This document shows positions 27,366-34,209 of a DNA stretch of 64,000 nt, one piece after another. The notes under the pieces were generated by a model. It did not search any database and was not told where the DNA came from. It saw only the letters and a program-made list of their open reading frames with translations. The stretch's first letter is position 1, and the number at the start of each line of letters is the position of its first letter. The DNA comes from Bryobacteraceae bacterium (GTDB taxonomy: Bacteria; Acidobacteriota; Terriglobia; Bryobacterales; Bryobacteraceae): the NCBI GenBank assembly GCA_030041985.1, contig JASIAM010000221.1, positions 1 through 64,000 of the forward strand, given 5' to 3'. Both the position numbers and the translations under genes were made by a program.

Positions 27366-27382
27366 ACCGGCCGATGGCCGGT
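27366..27382 (-). promoter_or_regulatory. Hairpin in the coat gene leader
   Basis: ACCGGCC and GGCCGGT pair perfectly around a 3-nt loop, about 22 nt upstream of the coat ATG on the minus strand and inside the 128-bp gap that separates the scaffold and coat genes. This is the only sizeable gap in the head module. It may act as an mRNA processing or stability element. Confidence 0.4.
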
Positions 27383-27471
27383 CTATACTCACTAGTCAGG
27401 TTCCACTGACCTCGATTCGTCCCGCGCAGCACCGTGCCGCAGGCCGGACCCGCTTCCTCGCGCCACGCAGA

Positions 27472-28023
27472 CTAGAGGCCCCGCAGCGTCTGCGACGCGA
27501 CCCGCACAATCTCCTCGCGCACTCTCTGCATTTCCTCCGCGTTCATGCCGGGACGGATCTTTGCAATATCCACCGCCTCCCGGCCGCCGTGGGACGACTT
27601 CGACGCCGTCGTCATTCCCGTACCGCCCGAAATCCTCGCAGGCAAGAATTCCGGATTTTCCGCCACAAACGTTGCGAGATAGTCCTTCATTGCCATATCG
27701 CCATCGTCAGAACGAGCCACGAGCCGTCCGTCCTCTTTGCGTTGAATGGCATCTTGCACTGCCTTAAAAGCCAAATCGACTTTAGCCACCCCTAGCCGCT
27801 GCAGCTCCGAACGAATCGCCGTGCTGCGCTCCGCTTCTTCTGCCATTCTCCGGCTGCGTTTGTTTTCCTCCACCAGCTCGTTCATTCGCCGCTCGAGCTG
27901 CTCCCGCCGCTTCCGCTCCTCCTGCAGTTCCGCCTTGTAGGCCGGCTCGCTCTTCGCTTGATCCTGGTTTACGTACTCCTGAATCGCGTTCCGAATCAGC
28001 GCCTGTACATCAAGTTCTTCCAT
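27472..28023 (-). CDS. Phage-type scaffolding protein
   Basis: 183 residues from the ATG at 28023, four bases after AGGAGG; a GTG one codon earlier is possible but sits too close to the ribosome site. It is highly charged, with a predicted coiled coil (about 30-75, KAELQEERKRREQLERRMNE), a helical middle and a basic C terminus, the classic design of capsid scaffolds. Position between portal and coat genes is canonical. It would template procapsid assembly and then leave. Confidence 0.65.
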   Translation of the reverse strand: MEELDVQALIRNAIQEYVNQDQAKSEPAYKAELQEERKRREQLERRMNELVEENKRSRRMAEEAERSTAIRSELQRLGVAKVDLAFKAVQDAIQRKEDGRLVARSDDGDMAMKDYLATFVAENPEFLPARISGGTGMTTASKSSHGGREAVDIAKIRPGMNAEEMQRVREEIVRVASQTLRGL

Positions 28024-28031
28024 CACGCCTC

Positions 28032-29423
28032 CTAACTGGCATACTTCGTTGCGTCAATCTCTTCTGCGACCTTATTCTTCAGTTCCTGGCGTGCATCGCA
28101 GAGATATTTGAACGCTAGCTTCTTGAACACCTGTTTTGTCAGTGTCTCCGAACCTATACCGAGATCCAGCAACTTTTTGGCATCATCCAGGTCATTGCCA
28201 AAATCGCCGAGATCAAATTCGTCCAGGCCCCTCACATCAATCGCCACCCCATCTTGCCGTGCGGCCCCAATCGCCCGGAGCACCTGTTTCATCGTGTCTT
28301 TCGCTGAGTCGCCGTAGGCGCGCAACACTTCCTGCGTGATGCTGAAGTCCCGCTGTTTGCTCGCTGCCGACAGTCTTAAATCGCCCGCGCTGGCGTTTCC
28401 CGCTTGGTTCATCAGGTAGCAAACCCGGTAAATTTCATCCTTCAGGCGTACGAGGTTATCCGCGGCAATCTGATAAACTTTCCCATCTGGCTCTGTCCAA
28501 CCAAAGCGATCTTGCGGTCCAAGCTGGATGTAGTAGGACTCCCCTACAATCTGATTCCACTCGCGGTCCGAATATACAACGGGCATCGCAAACAGGCTCA
28601 TGGTTAGGGCCCACGAAAGCGCATTCGACTTATTAAAGTGTTCCAATTGGAGCAATGCCGCCTTATTCATCAGCCACAGCCCTTCACTGACCCGTAACTG
28701 GAAGATGGGCACCCTTCGGAGGCTAGCCAGGCCATGCTGGCCTTCGCTGATCAATTCTGTCGGCTGGCTTTCTCCCGACTTGCGATAAAGTTGAAAGTTC
28801 TCCCGATCGTAGTAGATCCAGCGAGTCTCGGCTTCCCACCTGGTATCCGTCACTCTTGACTGCTTTAGACAGGAAGTTCGGATTACTACCCACTCCAGAC
28901 CGCCGGTTTCGTCGTAATTCCAATTAATAACTTCGTCAGGCCAATAATCGACCAGATACGCTCTCGATTGGCCCGAAGCATCCTCTTCCGCGCGCGTTAA
29001 TACTGTGCTGTTGCCTCGGGGAAACTCAATCGCTATATAGCTGGATCCGCACGCCAATGCCTGGATCATTCGTTGGCGAAAGAATTCGCTGAAACTGGTT
29101 CCCTTTAGATCACAGTCTTCTGCGAAAAAGCTGAAGAAGGTCTTTGCCGCGGTGTCGGCTCCCTCAAACAACAGTACCGGCTCCCGGCGCATGAGCGTCG
29201 CCGCGTACCAATCGATTATGGACCCGATGTAGTTTTCATAAAATACGCGCGTTAGCCGTTCGGCGTATACTTCCCCTGGCTCCTTGTGCCTACGGATCAA
29301 GTATTCGAAAGCGTTTTCCCGTAGTCGCTCGCCGCCGGCATAAAGATCTTTATACTTCCTCCACATATGCTTGCGGATGATATATTCCGGATGCTCGCGG
29401 TTGATATTTGGGATATCGATCAT
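28032..29423 (-). CDS. Phage-type portal protein
   Basis: 463 residues. Features of SPP1/P22-type portals are present: N-terminal helices with RVFYENYIGSIIDWYAATLM, a clip/stem region with MIQALACGSSYIAIEFPRG, a wing segment with WPDEVINWNYDETGGLEW, and a C-terminal helical crown with the long DLDDAKKLLDLGIGSETL segment. The N terminus (MIDIPNINREHPEYI) overlaps the terminase stop by four bases. As a dodecamer it would be the DNA entry channel of the capsid. The frame is intact with no visible damage. Confidence 0.72.
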   Translation of the reverse strand: MIDIPNINREHPEYIIRKHMWRKYKDLYAGGERLRENAFEYLIRRHKEPGEVYAERLTRVFYENYIGSIIDWYAATLMRREPVLLFEGADTAAKTFFSFFAEDCDLKGTSFSEFFRQRMIQALACGSSYIAIEFPRGNSTVLTRAEEDASGQSRAYLVDYWPDEVINWNYDETGGLEWVVIRTSCLKQSRVTDTRWEAETRWIYYDRENFQLYRKSGESQPTELISEGQHGLASLRRVPIFQLRVSEGLWLMNKAALLQLEHFNKSNALSWALTMSLFAMPVVYSDREWNQIVGESYYIQLGPQDRFGWTEPDGKVYQIAADNLVRLKDEIYRVCYLMNQAGNASAGDLRLSAASKQRDFSITQEVLRAYGDSAKDTMKQVLRAIGAARQDGVAIDVRGLDEFDLGDFGNDLDDAKKLLDLGIGSETLTKQVFKKLAFKYLCDARQELKNKVAEEIDATKYAS

Positions 29424-30709
29424 ATGATCCGTTCCTGGCGCTCACCTATTGGCCTTTGGAGACGGTACTCCGACCAAAGCAGGTATCCCAACGCATCGGA
29501 AAGATGTGTTCTGTGGCGATCGCGCTCTTTGTCGATCTCGTATCGGTCTTCTTTGAAACAGACTTGCTCGAAATCCATGATTAGTTCTTTGCATTTCGGG
29601 TCCACCAGGAGTTCGACGTTGCCGGAGGAGGACCGTAGTTTGCCGTTGGTCAGATTGATTCGCTGCCGCACACTGGGGTTCGCCTTCTGCGCACGGTAAG
29701 AGACCCGCAAATTGGCGTGTTCCGCCATGAAGTCTTGAACTATCTCGTAATCTGACGATCCGCTTGTCTTTTCGGCATGCCCGGAGGCGTCTCCGTAGAT
29801 CAGAATTTCCGCTCTTTGCCCAGGTATGCGCTTGAGAAACTCCTCGCAAGCCTGCACTGTAGTCCCGTGCTGGAGTACAATCTCGTCCAGCACTTTCAAA
29901 ATCGGCCCGGCCTTTTGAGCGATGAGTGAACACATGGGGTTCACGTTGAAATCGAGTGTCCATAGCACGGGAATATTCGGTTCCCGTTCGAGCTTCACGA
30001 CATTTTCCGGCCGCGAGAAGGAACTGTAAACCAATCCGGTCGTAATGTTGAGATACTCGCCGAGTACCTCCTGTTTGTAGAAAGTCTCGTCGTAGCTGGA
30101 TTGCAAGTACTCGTAGTAATCCGGGGCGAGGAACCGGTTCTCTCTGGGCTTCGCAAAAATAGCCTGATAATCGTTCTTTTTACCGTCCGAAACGAACCTG
30201 CGGTAGACCCAGTCGTAACCTTTAGGCGTCCATACCGCGAATCCGGATAGCCGGGAAGCCTTGCCGTCGCGCAGCCGTGCTTCCAGCCGTAGCCACGCAT
30301 CCTCGTGTGTGTAAGTAAGTTCGTCTATACCAAACCACGCTAGATTCGTGCCACGAAGCCGTTCGATCTCGTCCACGGGGCGGAACAGAACTCTGGATCG
30401 GGTCTGGGTCATCATCAAAATGTTCTCGGCCTTGTTGAGATCGAACGGAATATGGTTGCTTTCCAGAATCTCGAGTAAAGTGGCCTGTGTGGCCGACCGC
30501 AACATCGGGTAAGTCGGGGCCCCCAGCAGCCCCATCCGGCCCTGGTTGATGTAACTGAGCCTGATGGCTTCGTGGCAAAGCGCTTGACTCTTGCCGCTCC
30601 CAACCGGTCCGGAGAAGCCTTTAAACCTGGATTGGCAGTTGTGAAACTCAAGCTGAGATGGGAGCGGATCATAAGTTATTTCGTGGCTTTTAAGAGTGGA
30701 TCCACCCAT
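29420..30709 (-). CDS. Phage-type terminase large subunit
   Basis: 429 residues, full length. The ATPase has Walker A GPVGSGKS (34-41) and Walker B FGIDE (D129/E130). The RNase H-like nuclease has its three acidic residues in DFNVNP (D253), YGDASG (D307) and HLSDALGY (D405). All catalytic positions are therefore conserved, so the motor and nuclease look functional. It would cut and pump DNA into the prohead. It overlaps the preceding small gene by 34 bp. Whether packaging is headful or site-specific cannot be judged. Confidence 0.85.
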   Translation of the reverse strand: MGGSTLKSHEITYDPLPSQLEFHNCQSRFKGFSGPVGSGKSQALCHEAIRLSYINQGRMGLLGAPTYPMLRSATQATLLEILESNHIPFDLNKAENILMMTQTRSRVLFRPVDEIERLRGTNLAWFGIDELTYTHEDAWLRLEARLRDGKASRLSGFAVWTPKGYDWVYRRFVSDGKKNDYQAIFAKPRENRFLAPDYYEYLQSSYDETFYKQEVLGEYLNITTGLVYSSFSRPENVVKLEREPNIPVLWTLDFNVNPMCSLIAQKAGPILKVLDEIVLQHGTTVQACEEFLKRIPGQRAEILIYGDASGHAEKTSGSSDYEIVQDFMAEHANLRVSYRAQKANPSVRQRINLTNGKLRSSSGNVELLVDPKCKELIMDFEQVCFKEDRYEIDKERDRHRTHLSDALGYLLWSEYRLQRPIGERQERII

Positions 30710-30972
30710 GTGACCTTGATTTCCTTAGGTCCTTCGTCGTTGTCAGTTTCTTTTTGTATTTCCCAAGCGACCTGCATCAACCGTAAGTAGTCGCCCAGGG
30801 AAGGCTTGAGTGTCTCATTTGCTGCCAGCCGGGCCTCAAGCCCATCGCACGCGGCGCTCAATAACTTCGCCAGTCGCAGTCTTTGTTGTTTAATGTCTGG
30901 CGAGTGTTCGCCGGTATCAGGCGCATCTAGCACCACTTCTTTTCTTTCCTTGGCGGTTCGCTTGTAGCCCAT
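30676..30972 (-). CDS. Terminase small subunit candidate
   Basis: 98 residues, first gene of the cassette and directly before the large terminase. It is charged and helical (QQRLRLAKLLSAACDGLEAR, SLGDYLRLMQVAWEIQKE) but too short for a firm family call. The first ATG follows immediately after the U tract of a terminator-like hairpin and has no ribosome site. A GTG at codon 13 (30936) has AAGGA about ten bases upstream and may be the true start. By position it would recognise DNA for packaging. Confidence 0.5.
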   Translation of the reverse strand: MGYKRTAKERKEVVLDAPDTGEHSPDIKQQRLRLAKLLSAACDGLEARLAANETLKPSLGDYLRLMQVAWEIQKETDNDEGPKEIKVTWVDPLLKATK

Positions 30973-31003
30973 AAAAAAATGGCCCCGGAGTCTCTCCGGA
31001 GCC
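30973..31003 (-). terminator. Intrinsic terminator or attenuator abutting the first cassette gene
   Basis: On the minus strand GGCTCCGGAG pairs with CTCCGGGGCC across a 3-nt loop with one A-C mismatch, and is followed by A and seven U residues. The U tract ends exactly at the ATG of the terminase small-subunit candidate. It would stop transcription entering the phage-like cassette, or act as an attenuator. Confidence 0.65.
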
Positions 31004-31258
31004 GCAACCCTCTTCCGTTCTCAAAAATAACATTCTTATTTGTGCCGGAATTAAAAGAGTGTCTAGTATGTGCTTGAAAAGAAAGAAAACAAAGTTTCCA
31101 ATGATTAGTGACCCCATGACGGCGCTACGGGCCGGCACAACCAGTGGAAATTCCCCGCGATGTTATCCGACTCGAACGACAGCGGTATCCGAATCCGGCT
31201 GAGTACCGGGCCGATTACGGCGCAGAGCCGTTTTCACGCCGCCGGCGTGGGCCTTAGA
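31004..31258. other. A/T-rich gap upstream of the phage-like cassette
   Basis: No coding sequence is supported here. The stretch 31021-31100 is conspicuously A/T-rich compared with surrounding DNA and could contain a minus-strand promoter for the cassette, but no hexamer pair with good spacing stands out. Confidence 0.35.
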
Positions 31259-31438
31259 TTACTTCATAGTGAGTGGCGAATCGCCCGGGCCGCCGTACTG
31301 CCCCTTGCGCCTCTTCGGGTCCCGGCGGAACTGGCCCTCGGTTTGGCCGCCGCTCTTCCGGCCGGGGCCGGAGTGCGAGAACCCGAGTGCACCGGTTTTC
31401 CCTCGGGATTTTGGTTTGTGCGCTTTCTTTCCTGGCAT
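31259..31438 (-). CDS. Small basic Gly/Lys-rich protein, unknown function
   Basis: 59 residues, rich in Lys, Arg and Gly, beginning MPGKKAHKPKSRGK and ending RRKGQYGGPGDSPLTMK. AAGG sits five bases before the ATG. The C-terminal pattern RRDPKRRKGQYGG followed by GDSP resembles small conserved hypothetical proteins I associate with soil bacteria, but I cannot name the family. The basic, disordered composition suggests nucleic-acid binding. It lies between the phage-like cassette and a P450 relic. Confidence 0.5.
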   Translation of the reverse strand: MPGKKAHKPKSRGKTGALGFSHSGPGRKSGGQTEGQFRRDPKRRKGQYGGPGDSPLTMK

Positions 31439-31555
31439 GAGACCTTCTCATACTTCTTCCGAGCAAGCAGCGCACCAAAGGTCCGCAAGTTCCTGGCCGG
31501 CTCTTCCCGCTGAACGCCGAATCAGCTCCGGACCTTGACGTGCCCACCCCTAAAT

Positions 31556-32075
31556 ATGGGCCAGTTACACCCCGCCGATTTCGAATTCTCGCCCACCACT
31601 ACCGTGGATGCTTACGCGTCCGTTCCTCATGCAACGATTCTCGATACGGCAGCCCTCTTCGGCGACGTCTTTCTTCCCACACTGGCCAACGGCGTAATCA
31701 TTCGGCGCCGCCATCATGCGGCTGGCGGAACTCCTCCAATTCGACCGCCGTGCGATCCGCCGCATGCAGCACATACGGAACAAGTATGCTCCGGGCCCAT
31801 TACTGCTGTGGTTTCCCGGGCGTTCTCTGGCGCTGATCCTCGATCCCGAACACGTTCACCGCGTGCTCGCCGGGTCTCCCGAACCTTTCGCAACCGTGAG
31901 CGCCGAAAAGCGAGCCGCGCTCGCGCACTTTGAGCACAGCAACGTTCTGATTTCATCGGGCGGGCGCCGCTACAACGAACAGGAATTGGATGCGCATGAC
32001 CCCTTTACATCGCCTCGCGCCCCATCTTTTCGAAATCGTAGCCTCCGAAGCGCGCCTCCTCTGGCGGGGCATCCC
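31556..32075 (+). pseudogene. Decayed 5' fragment of a cytochrome P450 gene
   Basis: Three consecutive frames together read as the N-terminal third of a bacterial P450. Frame one gives ATILDTAALFGDVFLPTLAN followed by GVIIRR. Near 31710 it shifts to a second frame with RKYAPGPLL-like NKYAPGPLLLWFPGRSLALI and SPEPFATVSAEKRAALAHF. Near 31990 a third frame gives LHRLAPHLFEIVASEARLLW. The similarity ends near 32075. The heme-binding cysteine region is missing. At least two frameshifts plus a 3' truncation make it a clear relic. Confidence 0.65.
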
Positions 32076-32161
32076 AAGGGGTGGTGAATTCAAATACACC
32101 GGAAAGAGACGGAGCCCGGTTCGGCTAAGAAGTGACTGGCTAAGAAATAACCCGGGCCAGT

Positions 32162-33049
32162 TCACGCCCGCCGCAAAAACAAGCTGCTCCACGAAGGGTC
32201 GAGATACAACCAGCGCTCGGTGTTGTAACCGCTCGCGCGAATCTCGGGAACATGCAGCAATCCGTGGCCGCGGGCGCACACCAATTCGGTGCCGTACCAA
32301 CCAAGGAAGGTGTGCGAAGGCTCGCCGATGCGCGTAGGATTGGTAAGGCTCCGCAGGCATACCGGGCAGCGGTTTCGCTGATCGGCTACAGCCCAGCGGA
32401 ATACGACGAGGTAGGAAAGTACGATGCCAATACCTCCCGCCACGCCCATATCGAACGAAAGAAAGACCGCGATTACCGCCACCAGCGCGCTCTTAACAAC
32501 GAAGAAAACATAGCGGCCGAGCCGTGCGACGCCACGCGGCGCGTAACGGCTCGGCCGGTTTTCCTCGATCGGCCGAGGAGGCAGATGAAGATCCAGAGTT
32601 ACCATGCCTTGTTGATCTAAGGCATTCTGCAGGCTTTCGAGTCCACGCCGCGCGGCGTGCACACCCATAACCCCAACAGTCAGGAAGGCCGCAAACTCGA
32701 AGGCGTCGACGATCAGTGCGGCGCGCGGCATTGGTGGGCGGGGTGGGCTTGGTCCGTCCGGAAAAGGCACCACATACGCCAGTAACACAAGTGCAGCCGC
32801 TATCCCCGCTAAAGCAGCAAGACAGAAATAAGGCGATGCCGGAGGGAACGCGGGCATCGCGTTGGGCAGCGAATTTCGCCGCAACCAGAACGCATCGCGA
32901 AACGCGCCCAGACAGAAAGCAGTAGCTTGACTCTCCACTTCCTGCTCCACATAAAAAAGCTCCGCTTGCCATTCCGCCAGCCACTCCGAGCGCTGTTCGC
33001 GCGGCACCAGCCAACCGGCAGTGCGCAGGATAGCTAATCGGATGCTCAT
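32162..33049 (-). CDS. Membrane protein with zinc-ribbon motif, co-transcribed with PadR
   Basis: 295 residues from the ATG at 33049, which overlaps the padR-like stop (ATGA). The N-terminal 75 residues are soluble and helical (REQRSEWLAEWQAELFYVEQ), like the permease prefix domain often found next to PadR regulators. Three to four membrane helices follow (about 80-225). A zinc-ribbon-like CPVCLRSL with later C and H residues (LVCARGHG) lies in the soluble C terminus. Function is unknown; coupling to the regulator suggests a role in the same stress response as the divergent ABC genes. Confidence 0.7.
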   Translation of the reverse strand: MSIRLAILRTAGWLVPREQRSEWLAEWQAELFYVEQEVESQATAFCLGAFRDAFWLRRNSLPNAMPAFPPASPYFCLAALAGIAAALVLLAYVVPFPDGPSPPRPPMPRAALIVDAFEFAAFLTVGVMGVHAARRGLESLQNALDQQGMVTLDLHLPPRPIEENRPSRYAPRGVARLGRYVFFVVKSALVAVIAVFLSFDMGVAGGIGIVLSYLVVFRWAVADQRNRCPVCLRSLTNPTRIGEPSHTFLGWYGTELVCARGHGLLHVPEIRASGYNTERWLYLDPSWSSLFLRRA

Positions 33050-33372
33050 GCCTTCTCCATCTCGGCAGGAGGCATCAGGCCGGCGAGCAGCGGATAGCGC
33101 TTCTGCGAGGCCTCCAGCGTCGCCTTCCCGGAGCGAGTGAGTTTGTAATATTTTCGCGCGGGACGAAGCGCCCGATCGGCGGCCGTCTGCCGCTCCCACT
33201 CCGAGCGGATCAGCCCATCCCGCTCCAGCCGCCGCATCGCCGGATACACCGTTCCGCTCGGCAGGCCGGTCACTTCCATCACGCTGAATCCATAAACGTA
33301 GCCAGCGTGGATCGCGTGCAAAATCATGGCCGCTGTGTGCGACAGCTTCGGCTCAGGAAGCATCACCCCCAT
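33046..33372 (-). CDS. PadR-family transcriptional regulator
   Basis: 108 residues with the PadR winged helix: LSHTAAMILHAIHAGYVYGF, then SGTVYPAMRRLERDGLIRSE as the recognition segment and wing, and YYKLTRSGKATLEA. It is the short PadR subtype. ATG at 33372 is used; a second ATG three codons later is also possible. It is divergent from the ABC genes, and two ATGT-N8-AC(A/T)T sites lie in the 72-bp region between them, one right at its own start, so it probably represses both directions until an effector binds. Confidence 0.88.
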   Translation of the reverse strand: MGVMLPEPKLSHTAAMILHAIHAGYVYGFSVMEVTGLPSGTVYPAMRRLERDGLIRSEWERQTAADRALRPARKYYKLTRSGKATLEASQKRYPLLAGLMPPAEMEKA

Positions 33373-33379
33373 TTTACCT

Positions 33380-33395
33380 ATGTAGAATGCTACTT
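33380..33395. promoter_or_regulatory. Imperfect PadR operator near the padR start
   Basis: ATGTAGAATGCTACTT has the PadR spacing ATGT-N8-ACNT with one deviation from a perfect palindrome. It lies seven bases upstream of the regulator ATG and partly overlaps the -35 of the ABC promoter, fitting autoregulation. Confidence 0.55.
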
Positions 33396-33422
33396 GACAA
33401 GGCCGGCATTCAAATGTAGCAT
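33394..33422 (+). promoter_or_regulatory. Promoter of the ABC/beta-lactamase-like operon
   Basis: TTGACA at 33394-33399 is a perfect -35 box; TAGCAT at 33417-33422 follows after 17 bp as a -10. The -10 box lies inside the perfect PadR operator and the -35 touches the imperfect one, so repressor binding would block polymerase. Confidence 0.6.
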
Positions 33423-33429
33423 GCTACAT
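33414..33429. promoter_or_regulatory. Perfect PadR operator
   Basis: ATGTAGCATGCTACAT is a perfect 16-bp palindrome that matches the established PadR consensus ATGT-N8-ACAT exactly. It sits in the divergent region between the PadR gene and the ABC ATPase gene and covers the predicted -10 box. Confidence 0.75.
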
Positions 33430-33444
33430 AGATCGGCTGCCGAT

Positions 33445-34209
33445 ATGCTGCAACTCCTCAACGTTTCCAAACGCTTCAATGGCATCCCCGCGGTGGATGG
33501 CATTAGCTTCTGCGCCCGCCCCGGCGAAGTGACCGGATATCTGGGGCCGAATGGCTCCGGCAAATCCACGACCATGAAAATGATTACCCTGCTGATCGAA
33601 AAAACGTCCGGGGAAATCCTGTTCGATGGCGAGCGCACCGACCGCGACCCCATCGCTTTCAAACGGCGCATGGGCTACGTGCCGGAAGAGCCGCATCTCT
33701 ATCCGCATCTCACTGGCCTCGAATATCTGGTCATGGTCGGCCAGTTGCGCGGCCTTCCGGAGAAGCGCACCGCGGAGCGTATCGATGGATTGCTGCGGTC
33801 ATTTTCTCTGCACAGCGACCGCCACCTGCCTCTCTCCTCGTACTCCAAGGGAATGCGCCAGAAGGTGCTGCTGGCCGCCGCGCTGCTCCATAACCCCGAT
33901 TTGATTTTGCTGGATGAACCCTTCTCCAGCCTGGATGTGGCCTCGGCCCTGGTAATACGCAGCCTCCTCCAGGAACTGGCCGCGCGCGGAAAAGTGGTGC
34001 TGTTCAGCTCGCACGAACTGGATACGGTCGAACGCATTGCGGCACACGTGATTATTCTGCACCGCGCCCACGTGGTGGCGGACGATTCCATCGAGCATCT
34101 GCGAACCCTGATGGCGCTGCCCACGCTCGAAGACATCTTTTCTCAACTCGCCGTGGAGCAGGATACCGCGGCGGTCTCCCGCGAGATCGCGGACCTCATC
34201 CGGCTATGA
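33445..34209 (+). CDS. ABC transporter ATP-binding protein
   Basis: 254 residues from the ATG at 33445; longer in-frame starts would run across the promoter and operator. Walker A is GPNGSGKS, the Q loop is replaced by YVPEEPHL, the signature is YSKGMRQKV, Walker B is LILLDEPFSS and the switch histidine is in SSHELD. The signature and C-terminal extension resemble ABC-2-type exporters with CcmA-like ATPases. It overlaps the start of the membrane partner (ATGA). It would energise export by the following membrane protein under PadR control. Confidence 0.9.
   Translation: MLQLLNVSKRFNGIPAVDGISFCARPGEVTGYLGPNGSGKSTTMKMITLLIEKTSGEILFDGERTDRDPIAFKRRMGYVPEEPHLYPHLTGLEYLVMVGQLRGLPEKRTAERIDGLLRSFSLHSDRHLPLSSYSKGMRQKVLLAAALLHNPDLILLDEPFSSLDVASALVIRSLLQELAARGKVVLFSSHELDTVERIAAHVIILHRAHVVADDSIEHLRTLMALPTLEDIFSQLAVEQDTAAVSREIADLIRL

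Noticed and set aside
14393-30972. Complete inducible prophage
   Set aside because: No integrase, repressor, replication or lysis gene is visible in the cassette or its flanks inside the window, so a full prophage cannot be supported.
33307-33444. Longer start for the ABC ATPase
   Set aside because: The extension would translate the promoter and PadR operator; the ATPase fold begins at the ATG at 33445.
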